Shown: positions 1 to 6,518 of the stretch, piece by piece | How the letters are laid out: each line of letters opens with the position of its first letter | Numbering within the stretch: the stretch's first letter is position 1 | NCBI GenBank assembly: GCA_016223045.1 | Contig: JACRPT010000003.1 | Span: forward strand, 1-33,617 | Source: Candidatus Eiseniibacteriota bacterium | GTDB taxonomy: Bacteria; Eisenbacteria; RBG-16-71-46 | Direction: 5' to 3' | DNA length: 33,617 nt | Position numbers and translations under genes: made by a program | The notes under the pieces: generated by a model | Database searches by the model: none | The model's input: only the letters and a program-made list of their open reading frames with translations | Told to the model about the DNA's origin: nothing

Positions 1-119
1 ATGCGAGACCTCACCGCGACCCCACCGTGGCGGCTTCAGGCTGCCTCGGTGGGGTTGTCTGTTCTCTCCCGGCCCCCGCGAATCCCGCGGAGCGCCGGGC
101 GCACGGAGACGGAACTCCG

Positions 120-125
120 AAGGAG
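120..125 (+). promoter_or_regulatory. Ribosome binding site that sets the small-peptide start
   Basis: AAGGAG lies 7 nt before the ATG at 133. The same frame is open from an ATG at position 1, but no such site precedes that codon, and the 44 residues before M133 look like translated non-coding DNA. This site therefore decides the start. A weak promoter-like pair, TTGTCT at 55-60 and GCGAAT at 78-83 with a 17-nt spacer, lies upstream; I give it little weight. Confidence 0.7.
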
Positions 126-132
126 CAGTGAG

Positions 133-441
133 ATGAAGCAGTCTCGCCGCTGGGTGGCGCTGGTCGCCGCCCTGATGATGGCCGCCAGCCTCGTTGCGAC
201 GCCGCGGGTGGGGATGGGCCTGCCGGACAAGCCGATTGACAGCGCGGATCCGCCTCAGGAGAACTTCGGGGAGCCGGACATCCCAACGGCACCACAAGCA
301 GCCCTGAGGCTGCCGACCTGGTGGGAAACGTTCATCTGGCTTGAGAGGCTTGCGATCGTGAGAGTCTGTCCGGGATGTGCGACCAAGGCAACATCGGTTG
401 CTAAGAGTCCCTGCATCGAGAGGTCGCGGCACGATGACTAG
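133..441 (+). CDS. Small exported peptide/protein (102 aa), unknown function, upstream of a TPR-sigma54 regulator
   Basis: I do not recognise a named family. What is visible: MKQSRR is a positively charged start, followed by a hydrophobic run (WVALVAALMMAASLVA) that looks like a Sec signal peptide with possible cleavage after LVA. The mature part is Pro/Asp-rich (GEPDIPTAPQAA), then has an aromatic hydrophobic stretch (WWETFIWLERLAIVRV), a CPGC pair, and a charged tail ending RSRHDD. The start at ATG 133 is fixed by a good ribosome binding site. The stop TAG (439-441) lies inside the next gene, whose ATG is at 434, so the two are probably translationally coupled. The size, the export signal and the coupling to a TPR-containing regulator suggest a secreted ligand for that regulator. 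This is inference; it could equally be a small envelope protein or a leader with no product role. Confidence 0.6.
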   Translation: MKQSRRWVALVAALMMAASLVATPRVGMGLPDKPIDSADPPQENFGEPDIPTAPQAALRLPTWWETFIWLERLAIVRVCPGCATKATSVAKSPCIERSRHDD

Positions 442-2107
442 CGCTCTCTCTCGTGCAGGCGCCCTGCGGCAACTCGTCGTCTCATCAGGGCAGGGGGCTC
501 TCAAGGCCTCGTTGGCTGAGTCAGTCCTGTCATGCACGGAAGAGCTCTGCTTGGCAGGTGAGGCTCGAGTTGCACTCGAGCTCCTTGGATCGATGGCGGA
601 TCGAGTTGATTCCTCCAATGAGGACCTTTCACTCCGCTTCTGTCTCGCCAAGGCGCGAGCGCTGCACAAGAGCGGCGAGTACCGAGCGTCCCTGGAACTC
701 GCGAGAGACCTGCAACTGCGCACAAACGACGGCCGCGACGCCGCGCATGATGATGTGGTGTCTCTGCGAATCCTCGAGGCCCAGAATCTCTGGCGCCTCG
801 GCCGATTGGCTGAGGCTGTCGACTTGCTGCTGACGGTTCGGCGCCAACTCCTCCTCCGCCCCGACTCGTATCTTCTTGCCGTCTGTACATGGCAATTGCA
901 GGCCGCGCACATTGTGGGTGGCAACCATGAGCTGGCTAGGGCGTATGGCTTGGAAGCGATTGTCTCCTCGCGTCGCGCGAACACGAAGTACGTCGAGGCC
1001 TGTGCGCTGGACAATCTGAGCCGACTTGAGAGGTATCTGTGCCGCTGGTCGGCTGCACTGGAAGCGGGTGAACGCGCTCTAGTCGGATTGCAGGAGGCCG
1101 GCTGCAGGTATGACGCGAATAACTGCCGTCGGAGCATTGCGATTACCCTCTGGAAGCGTGGGCGTCTTGACGATGCTCTTCGGACCGCGGAGGAGAGTCT
1201 CGATGAGGCGCGACAAATCGGTCACGCGACGCTCGTGCGCTATGCTGAGTTGCTCATCGGGCTGATTCGATTGTATCGGGGCGACTTTGAGTCCGCTGTG
1301 CCGATATTTGAGGCGACGGTTGAGTTGAAGTGCGCACTCGACGATACTCGATCGGCGCTTCTCGGTCTTGAGTTCCTGGGTGACGGATGCTTGGAGCAAC
1401 TGAGGGTCGAACGCGCCCTCGAGTATTTCGATCAGGTGTGGCCCCAGGCCCTCGCCCTCGTTCCCAAGGGCGACATCGTCGCTGAGCTGCGCCGGCGCCG
1501 CGCGGAGTGTTACTACCTGCTCGGGCGCCACGACGAGGCCTACGCCGAGGCGAAGACCGGGCTCGATCACTGCCGCGAGCTGGGCGATCGCTACGAGGAG
1601 GCGGCGACCTACCGCGTGCTGGCGCTGAGCGCGGCGGCGGTGGGCAAGCCCTCCGAAGCGAAGCAGCGAAGCAGTGGTTCGACCAGGGCTTCGCCTACTA
1701 CGACGACATCGAGACGCCCTACGAGTGGGGCAAGCTGTGGATGGCGTACGGTGACTGGCTCACCGGGCCGCACGCGGCCGAGTACGCGGACCAGCGCGGG
1801 GCTTTCGAGGCCTACTACGCGGCGCGCGACCACTTCGAGCGCATGGGCGCGGCGGCCAAGCTCGCCGAGGCCGAGGCGCGGCTGGCGAAGCTCCGGGAAT
1901 CCCTTGCCCCGGCGCAGGCCGCCGCGCCCGCAGGCGTCGCGGCGCTCGAACCGCACCGGACGCCGCGCCGCCCGCGCCGCTCCACCGAGCTGGAGCGGCG
2001 CTCGGAGTGGGCATTCGAGACGTTCGCGCTGCTCACGGGCTACGCGCCCCTACTGGACCTGCTCGATGACTGCGCGAAACTGGCGAAGAGCGACCCGCCG
2101 GTCCTGA
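434..2107 (+). CDS. TPR sensor half of a sigma54-dependent activator (frameshifted gene, part 1)
   Basis: The first 411 codons (434-1666) encode a helical repeat protein with no signal peptide or membrane segment. TPR-like units are readable, for example RLDDALRTAEESLDEARQIG and RHDEAYAEAKTGLDHCRELG, spaced about 40 residues apart. After codon 411 the frame passes into Arg/Ser/Thr-rich nonsense (TTTTSRRPTS...) and stops at TGA 2105-2107. The real continuation is in the next frame from 1675. Deleting one copy of the 8-bp repeat at 1659-1674 rejoins the two parts into an 828-residue protein. The start is ATG 434, overlapping the upstream peptide gene by 8 nt, with GAGAGG at 418-423 as a possible ribosome binding site. 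Its GC is lower than that of the second half: sampled 60-base lines are 57-62% up to position 1440, then 77% and 70%. The role is inferred to be a ligand- or partner-binding sensor for the AAA+ part. Confidence 0.75.
   Translation: MTSALSRAGALRQLVVSSGQGALKASLAESVLSCTEELCLAGEARVALELLGSMADRVDSSNEDLSLRFCLAKARALHKSGEYRASLELARDLQLRTNDGRDAAHDDVVSLRILEAQNLWRLGRLAEAVDLLLTVRRQLLLRPDSYLLAVCTWQLQAAHIVGGNHELARAYGLEAIVSSRRANTKYVEACALDNLSRLERYLCRWSAALEAGERALVGLQEAGCRYDANNCRRSIAITLWKRGRLDDALRTAEESLDEARQIGHATLVRYAELLIGLIRLYRGDFESAVPIFEATVELKCALDDTRSALLGLEFLGDGCLEQLRVERALEYFDQVWPQALALVPKGDIVAELRRRRAECYYLLGRHDEAYAEAKTGLDHCRELGDRYEEAATYRVLALSAAAVGKPSEAKQRSSGSTRASPTTTTSRRPTSGASCGWRTVTGSPGRTRPSTRTSAGLSRPTTRRATTSSAWARRPSSPRPRRGWRSSGNPLPRRRPPRPQASRRSNRTGRRAARAAPPSWSGARSGHSRRSRCSRATRPYWTCSMTARNWRRATRRS
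1659..1674 (+). repeat. 8-bp tandem duplication causing the frameshift
   Basis: CGAAGCAG occurs twice in a row (1659-1666 and 1667-1674), preceded by a partial copy CGAAG (1654-1658). Reading frame 2 gives A-K-Q to position 1666. Removing 1667-1674 continues directly as W-F-D-Q-G-F from the TGG at 1675, in the frame that encodes the AAA+ domain. One duplication event therefore explains the break exactly. It may be a true slippage mutation, a phase-variable switch or an assembly artefact; the sequence alone cannot say. Confidence 0.85.
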
Positions 2108-2928
2108 TCCTGGGCGAGTCGGGCACGGGCAAGGAGCTGATCGCGCGGGCCATGCACCGGCTCTCCGGGCGCTCGGGGCCGTTCATGGCCATCAACTCGG
2201 GCTCGCTGCCGCGCGAGATCATCGAGAGCGAGCTGTTCGGGCATGTGGCGGGGGCCTTCACCGGCGCCACCAAGGACAAGCCGGGCATGTTCGAGGTGTG
2301 CGACCAGGGGACGGTGTTCTTGGACGAGATCGCCGAGATGGCGCCGGAACTCCAGTCGCGGCTGCTGCGCTTCCTCGAGACCGGCGAGTCGCGCCGCGTG
2401 GGCTCGAACAAGAACATCTCGGTGGACACGCGCATTCTGGCGGCGACCAACCGCGAGCGCGCCGCGCTGGAGCGGGGCGAGGCCTTCCGCGTGCACCTCT
2501 ACTACCGCCTGGCGCACGCGGTCATCGCGCTGCCGCCGCTCCGGCGGCGCGGGGACGACCTGGCAATGCTCATCCCGCACTTCCTGGAGGAGGCCTGCCG
2601 CAGCACCAAGAAGCGCGTGCGGGTCTCGAAGGAGGCGATGGCGCGGCTTGTGTCGCACTCGTGGCCGGGCAACGTGCGGCAGCTCAAGTCTGTGATCAAG
2701 CGCGCGGTCATCCTGGCGTCGGAGGGGCAGGAGCTGACGGTCCGGAGCTTCGAGCTCGACGGCGCCCCGGCCGCGGGCGCGCCGCTCAGCGGGCTGGAGC
2801 AGGCGGAGAAGCGCAAGGTGATCGAGGCGCTGGCGGAAGCACGCGGCTCGCGCACCGAGGCGGCGAAGGCCCTGAGGATTCCGCGCACGACGCTGCTCAA
2901 CAAGATCAGGCGCTACGGGCTCGAGTAG
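1675..2928 (+). CDS. Sigma54-interacting AAA+ domain with Fis-type HTH (frameshifted gene, part 2)
   Basis: This is the output half of a bacterial enhancer-binding protein, which uses ATP hydrolysis to open sigma54 promoter complexes. Visible motifs are: Walker A GESGTGKE (2113-2136); the sigma54-contacting loop GAFTGA (2251-2268), intact; Walker B TVFLDEIAEM (about 2311-2340); a sensor region DTRILAATNRE; SWPGNVRQL before the C-terminal helices; and a Fis-type helix-turn-helix near the end (RTEAAKALRIPRTTLLNKI). No receiver, PAS or GAF domain is present; the partner sensor is the TPR half in the other frame. As a free-standing ORF the frame opens at ATG 1507, but codons before 1675 read as nonsense, so an unrepaired gene would need an internal start such as ATG 1741. 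All catalytic motifs are conserved, which argues that decay is recent or that the frameshift is artefactual. Stop TAG is at 2926-2928. Confidence 0.9.
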   Translation, partial: WFDQGFAYYDDIETPYEWGKLWMAYGDWLTGPHAAEYADQRGAFEAYYAARDHFERMGAAAKLAEAEARLAKLRESLAPAQAAAPAGVAALEPHRTPRRPRRSTELERRSEWAFETFALLTGYAPLLDLLDDCAKLAKSDPPVLILGESGTGKELIARAMHRLSGRSGPFMAINSGSLPREIIESELFGHVAGAFTGATKDKPGMFEVCDQGTVFLDEIAEMAPELQSRLLRFLETGESRRVGSNKNISVDTRILAATNRERAALERGEAFRVHLYYRLAHAVIALPPLRRRGDDLAMLIPHFLEEACRSTKKRVRVSKEAMARLVSHSWPGNVRQLKSVIKRAVILASEGQELTVRSFELDGAPAAGAPLSGLEQAEKRKVIEALAEARGSRTEAAKALRIPRTTLLNKIRRYGLE

Positions 2929-2946
2929 CCCGCGGCGTCACGCCCG

Positions 2947-2980
2947 AGCGGCCCGTTCCCGTTCGCGGAGGCGGGCCGCT
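2947..2980 (+). terminator. Hairpin after the sigma54 activator gene
   Basis: AGCGGCCCG (2947-2955) pairs perfectly with CGGGCCGCT (2972-2980) across a 16-nt loop, 18 nt after the stop at 2928. There is no T run. Its position suggests it separates the regulator from the secreted propeller gene that starts at 3033. Confidence 0.5.
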
Positions 2981-3032
2981 TGGGTGCGGAGCCGAGGACT
3001 CAGCAACCCGGACCATCACGCCTGAGGTCGCC

Positions 3033-5432
3033 ATGAGCATCAACCTCATCGGCCGCTCGTCTCTCCGCCGGGCGCTGTCGCTGCTCGTCGCGACGCTTCT
3101 GGTCCCGATTGCAGCCTCACGCGCGCGATCCCAGGCCGTGGACACCACGCTCTGGGTGACGAACGGTTGGGTCAACACCGTCCTGCGCTCGGGGAACACG
3201 CTGTACATCGGCGGTTGCTTCTCACGGGTCGGTCCCCACACCGGCAGCGGCGCGGTGCTCGAACGCGGGAGCGGCGCCCTGGTGGGCTCGTTCCCCAGGG
3301 TGAATGGCTCCGTCTTCTCCAGCGCCCCGGACGGGAAGGGGGGCTGGTACATCGGCGGCAGCTTCTGGGCGGTCGGCGGCCTGGCGCGGGCGCGGCTCGC
3401 CCACATCCTGGCCGACGGTCGGGTCGCGGACTGGAATCCCGGCCCGGACTCCGAGGTCTGGGCCATCGCCGTGCACGGGAGGACGGTGTACGTCGGCGGC
3501 ACCTTCACCGCCATCGCCGGACGCCCGCAGCGCTACCTCGCGGCGATGGACGCGGTGACGGGCGCGCTCACGGCTTGGAATCCGCGCCCCGACCGCCACG
3601 TCACCGCCCTGGCGGTGCGCGGGAAGACCGTGTACGCGGGCGGTGACTTCGGAGCCATCGGCGGGCAGCCACGGACCCGCATCGCGGCGCTGGACGCCGT
3701 CACGGGAGCGGCCACCGCCTGGAATCCGGGCGCGAACGACCTGGTCTGGGGCCTGGTCGTGAGGGACACCACGGTCTACGCCGCCGGGGAGTTCACGGCC
3801 ATCGGAGGACGCGAGCGCAGGGGCGTGGCCGCGCTGAGCGCGAGCGGATTCGCGACCGACTGGGATGCGCATGCGGACGACGGCGTCCACGCGCTGGCCC
3901 TGCACGGCAACACGCTCTTCGCCGGGGGCAGGTTCACACGCATCGGCGGGGCGCCGCGCCTGGGACTCGCCGCGCTCGATGTGGCGACCGGCATCGCCAC
4001 CCATTGGGACCCGGGGGCGTTCCCCAGCACCCGGGGCCTGGCGGTGAGGGGCGGAACGGTGTACGCGGCCGGCGGTCAGGCAGTCGTGGCGCTCGATGCG
4101 GCCACCGGTTCGCTCGTGTGGCGTCGGGAGGCGGAAGCCTACGTCATGACGCTCGTTGTGGAGGATCGCCGGGTCTACGTGGGCGGGACGTTCTCCATGC
4201 TGGGTGTGCAGCAGCGGCGTTATCTCGCCGCGCTGGATGCCACGACCGGTGAGGCCACGCCCTGGGATCCGGAGCCGAGCGGCGGGGTGAACGCGCTTCT
4301 CATGGTCGGCAACACGTTGTATGTGGGCGGGGAGTTCTGGTCCATCGGTGGAAAGCAACTCCAGGCCGTCGCGGCCGTGGATGCCACGACTGGAGCGGTC
4401 TACGGATGGGACGCGCATCTGGTGGATGGCTGGGTCAATGCTCTGGCCGTCCGCGGAAGCACGGTGTACGTGGGCGGCCTGTTCGCGGGCTTCGGCGGGC
4501 AGCCCCGGACTTCTCTCGCGGCCTTCGACGCCACCACCGGCGCGGTCACGCAGTGGGCGCCCGTGGGGAGCCGCGTGTACAGCAGGGTCCCCCCGAGATA
4601 CGACGGCCTCGCCGTGCACGACAGCACGGTGTACGTCACCGGGATCTTCGGCGAGCTGAACGGCCAGCCGCGCAACGGGCTCGCCGCGGTGGATGCCGTC
4701 ACGGGAGCGGTCCGTTCATGGAACCCGCAGCCCGCCGGCCCGGCCATCTGCCTGGTGTCGCGTGACGAGGCGCTCTACGCAGGTGGCTACTTCTGGGTGG
4801 GCGCCTTCGACCACATCAGCGGCGCCACATTGTGGAGAGCGCCGGGCGACGGCGTGGTGAACGCGCTGACGGTGGTCGGGAACACGGCATACGCGGGCGG
4901 GGACTTCCAGCACCTCGGTGGGGAGGCGCGCCTGCGCCTTGCTGCGCTCGATGCTGCGACCGGCGCGGTCGCGTCGTGGGCGCCCGGAGTCGCGGGTGGT
5001 GAAGTCCGGGCCTTGGGCGCCCACGACGGTGTGCTCTACGCGGGCGGGCTCTTCTCCGCGGTGGCCGGGGTCCCGCGCCCCTACCTCGCCGCCCTCGACA
5101 TCGGGTCCACCGAAGTGCCGAGGCGGCGGAAGGCGGCGCCGCTCGCGGCCGAGCCAGCGATCAATCGGGTGCCTGCTCTTGTGTCCATCGCCCCCAACCC
5201 CGCGAGCAATGGCGCGGTCATCCGCTTCACCCTACCGGCCGCGGGCCCCGTGACGCTGGCGGTCTTCGATCTGCAGGGCCGGCGAGCCGCCACGCCAATC
5301 GATCGCTCGGTCCAGCCACCGGGCGTGCACGAGGTCTCGGTTCGCACGGAGGGCTGGCGCCCTGGCGTCTATCTCTGCCGGCTCGAAGCCGCGGGGCGGG
5401 TGGCGACGCGGAAGCTGATGGTTGTCAGGTGA
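3033..5432 (+). CDS. Secreted beta-propeller repeat protein with FlgD-like/type-IX-like C-terminal domain
   Basis: A 799-residue exported protein. The start ATG 3033 is preceded by GAGG (3024-3027). Residues 1-35 form a signal peptide (RRALSLLVATLLVPIAASRA). The body holds about 14 repeats of roughly 48 residues, most with the pattern V-x-A-L-x-V-x-G-x-T-V-Y-x-G-G-x-F-x-x-I-G-G, then LAALDAxTGA and WNP. This resembles the delta-60/DUF5122-type propeller repeats. Two repeats (about residues 340-380 and 570-610) are shortened. The last 80 or so residues (from PNPASNGAVIRF, with FDLQGRR and GVYLCRLEAAG) match the FlgD-Ig/type A sorting-domain pattern that anchors or exports large surface proteins in FCB-group bacteria. 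No catalytic motif is apparent; an adhesive or binding surface role is inferred. The regulator just upstream is on the same strand and separated by a hairpin, so it could control this gene, but no sigma54 promoter is visible between them. Confidence 0.85.
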   Translation: MSINLIGRSSLRRALSLLVATLLVPIAASRARSQAVDTTLWVTNGWVNTVLRSGNTLYIGGCFSRVGPHTGSGAVLERGSGALVGSFPRVNGSVFSSAPDGKGGWYIGGSFWAVGGLARARLAHILADGRVADWNPGPDSEVWAIAVHGRTVYVGGTFTAIAGRPQRYLAAMDAVTGALTAWNPRPDRHVTALAVRGKTVYAGGDFGAIGGQPRTRIAALDAVTGAATAWNPGANDLVWGLVVRDTTVYAAGEFTAIGGRERRGVAALSASGFATDWDAHADDGVHALALHGNTLFAGGRFTRIGGAPRLGLAALDVATGIATHWDPGAFPSTRGLAVRGGTVYAAGGQAVVALDAATGSLVWRREAEAYVMTLVVEDRRVYVGGTFSMLGVQQRRYLAALDATTGEATPWDPEPSGGVNALLMVGNTLYVGGEFWSIGGKQLQAVAAVDATTGAVYGWDAHLVDGWVNALAVRGSTVYVGGLFAGFGGQPRTSLAAFDATTGAVTQWAPVGSRVYSRVPPRYDGLAVHDSTVYVTGIFGELNGQPRNGLAAVDAVTGAVRSWNPQPAGPAICLVSRDEALYAGGYFWVGAFDHISGATLWRAPGDGVVNALTVVGNTAYAGGDFQHLGGEARLRLAALDAATGAVASWAPGVAGGEVRALGAHDGVLYAGGLFSAVAGVPRPYLAALDIGSTEVPRRRKAAPLAAEPAINRVPALVSIAPNPASNGAVIRFTLPAAGPVTLAVFDLQGRRAATPIDRSVQPPGVHEVSVRTEGWRPGVYLCRLEAAGRVATRKLMVVR

Positions 5433-5514
5433 TGGCGGGTTGTCCCAGGCGCACCTGAGGCGCGCAGAGCCCCACCAGGGGGAGAGCGAGAAGGAGCGGT
5501 TGGAGCGCTCGCAT
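5425..5514 (-). CDS. Possible 29-aa leader ORF with signal/lipobox-like start (doubtful)
   Basis: Reads MRALQPLLLALPLVGLC and then 12 more residues before a stop at 5425-5427, overlapping the 3' end of the propeller gene. GAGGG lies 5 nt before the ATG at 5514. The LVGLC stretch looks like a lipobox. It may be a remnant of a truncated lipoprotein or a chance ORF. The rest of the 5433-5551 gap holds no other feature I can support. Confidence 0.2.
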   Translation of the reverse strand: MRALQPLLLALPLVGLCAPQVRLGQPAIT

Positions 5515-5551
5515 GGCGGCCCTCGGATGCGGTCCGATGAACGCCCGGATT

Positions 5552-6052
5552 CTACCGCACCGGCCGCGGCCTGAGCACCCGGTAGCGCCGCGCCGGGGCC
5601 TCGGCGGGGGACCAGCCCTCGCCATGCACCGGATCGCGGACCACCAGGAACGGGAAGCGCCGCATCCCGCGGTCGGCCGAGAGCAGCTCGCGCAGGCCGT
5701 GCTCGCGCAGCAGCACCGCGGTCTCGAACCCGGCGGGGAGCCCGGCCCCAGACGGGAGGGAGGCCAGCACCTCGGTCAGCGTGCGCGCGTGGGCTTCGGT
5801 CGCGCCCAGCAGGTGGAGCGAGGGGCTCTCGAGCAGGCGCTCGACGAAGCCCCAGGCGTCGGCCGGCCCGAGCGGACGCCCGACCGCGTGCGGGTGGGTG
5901 ACCAGGTGCAGGAACTCCTCCGCCACCGACCAGGGCAGCGCCCACGGGGCGGTGCCGTTCGCCAGCTCCTCGACCACCGCGGCGGCGCGCGCGTGCTCGG
6001 GAGCGTAGCGGTTGGCGGCGTAGGCCAGGATGCTCACGTCGAGCGCGCGCAT
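5552..6052 (-). CDS. vapC: PIN-domain toxin of a VapBC-type system
   Basis: 166 residues. PIN-domain toxins are Mg-dependent RNases that cut tRNA or other RNA and are held inactive by a cognate antitoxin. The N-terminus MRALDVSILAYAANR carries the first acidic residue (D5). AEEF (E45/E46) gives the second, and SADRGMRRFP (D127) the last. The usual third acidic position, Asp in the family pattern PDAHLAA, reads LPAGFETA here; E110 may substitute. Start ATG (6052-6050) overlaps the TAA of a truncated upstream copy of its own N-terminus as TAATG, so translation is probably coupled. It lies downstream of a ribbon-helix-helix antitoxin on the same strand. It runs convergent with the propeller gene that ends at 5432. 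Confidence 0.8.
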   Translation of the reverse strand: MRALDVSILAYAANRYAPEHARAAAVVEELANGTAPWALPWSVAEEFLHLVTHPHAVGRPLGPADAWGFVERLLESPSLHLLGATEAHARTLTEVLASLPSGAGLPAGFETAVLLREHGLRELLSADRGMRRFPFLVVRDPVHGEGWSPAEAPARRYRVLRPRPVR

Positions 6053-6055
6053 TAG
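6011..6055. repeat. 45-bp direct repeat, copy in the intact vapC start
   Basis: Positions 6011-6055 match 6091-6135 at 40 of 45 bases, offset exactly 80 bp. It covers the first 14 codons of vapC (in minus orientation) and the bases around its start codon. Identity ends abruptly at 6055/6135. Confidence 0.85.
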
Positions 6056-6132
6056 TCGCCCGGCCTGCGTGCGTATCCCGGCACGCGGAGGTCGGCGGCG
6101 TAGGCGAGGATGCTCGAGTCGAGCGCGCGCAT
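6052..6132 (-). pseudogene. Truncated duplicate of the vapC 5' end (26 codons)
   Basis: Reads MRALDSSILAYAADLRV and nine further residues, then TAA (6054-6052). Its first 14 residues match the full toxin except one. It is the product of a 45-bp direct duplication. Its ATG overlaps the antitoxin stop (ATGA) and its TAA overlaps the real toxin start (TAATG). It may now act only as a coupling leader between antitoxin and toxin. Confidence 0.7.
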
Positions 6133-6135
6133 CAG
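6091..6135. repeat. 45-bp direct repeat, copy in the truncated vapC'
   Basis: Second copy of the repeat at 6011-6055. Differences fall at 6093, 6105, 6116, 6117 and 6133. It contains the end of the antitoxin gene and the start of the truncated toxin copy. Confidence 0.85.
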
Positions 6136-6383
6136 CCCTCTGGGCCCTCGCCCGGGCGCGGCACCACCTCGCCAAAGCTCTCGCGCCGCGCCGGGTCCAC
6201 CAGGAACGGCCCGAGGTCGTAGGAGGGGAGCGCGATCTTCGGGCGCTTCGCCGCACCCGCGCGCTCGAGGCCGAGCCGCAGGGCCCGCTCGACCACTTCG
6301 GTGAGCGTCCGCCCTTCCTCGGTGGCGCGCTTCTTGAGCCGAGCGTACAAAGAGGCGTCCAGGACCAGCGTGGTGCGTTTCAT
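6132..6383 (-). CDS. vapB: Ribbon-helix-helix antitoxin (VapB-like)
   Basis: 83 residues from ATG 6383. The N-terminus MKRTTLVLDASLYARLKK gives the DNA-binding beta strand and first helix of an RHH fold; GRTLTEVVERALRLGL is the second helix. The C-terminal part (PKIALPSYDLGPFLVDP) is the usual length and character of a toxin-binding tail. It should bind and neutralise the PIN toxin encoded just downstream and repress its own operon. An ATG four codons upstream (6395) is an alternative start with AGGA 10 nt before it; I chose 6383 because family members begin at the strand. Stop TGA overlaps the next ATG. A perfect inverted repeat at 6402-6427 just upstream is a likely autoregulatory operator. 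Confidence 0.8.
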   Translation of the reverse strand: MKRTTLVLDASLYARLKKRATEEGRTLTEVVERALRLGLERAGAAKRPKIALPSYDLGPFLVDPARRESFGEVVPRPGEGPEG

Positions 6384-6401
6384 GTGCGGAAGCATACCAA
6401 T

Positions 6402-6427
6402 ATCGTCCTGCCAGCGTCACGGACGAT
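6402..6427. promoter_or_regulatory. Candidate VapB operator (inverted repeat) in the vapB-ahcY divergent region
   Basis: ATCGTCC (6402-6408) and GGACGAT (6421-6427) are perfect inverted copies separated by 12 nt. The site sits 7 to 19 nt upstream of the two possible vapB starts and 8 nt from the candidate ahcY -35 box, so a bound antitoxin could affect both genes. Function is inferred from position and symmetry. Confidence 0.5.
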
Positions 6428-6434
6428 TTTCGGG

Positions 6435-6463
6435 TTGAGCGGCGCGGCGGCTTCGGGCACAAT
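6435..6463 (+). promoter_or_regulatory. Candidate sigma70-type promoter for ahcY
   Basis: TTGAGC (6435-6440), a 17-nt spacer, then CACAAT (6458-6463). Each box matches the consensus at four of six positions. Transcription would start about 50 nt before the ahcY ATG. The ftsK candidate promoter has the same CACAAT -10 sequence. Confidence 0.5.
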
Positions 6464-6518
6464 GGTCCGCGTTCGTCGCTTTCCCCCGTCCCCGCAACCT
6501 CATCTTCAAGGAGCACGC

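Noticed and set aside
20-132. Sigma54 (-24/-12) promoter before the small peptide gene, which would imply self-activation
   Set aside because: The best match, TGGCGG followed by CTGC, has the wrong GG-to-GC spacing, so I cannot support it.
2298-3032. N-terminal extension of the propeller frame across the AAA+ gene
   Set aside because: It overlaps a conserved sigma54 AAA+ coding region in another frame. A signal peptide begins exactly at ATG 3033 with a ribosome binding site.
6396-6518. SAH riboswitch upstream of ahcY
   Set aside because: The leader is short and lacks the conserved GC-rich core of that riboswitch; only a promoter and an inverted repeat are visible.
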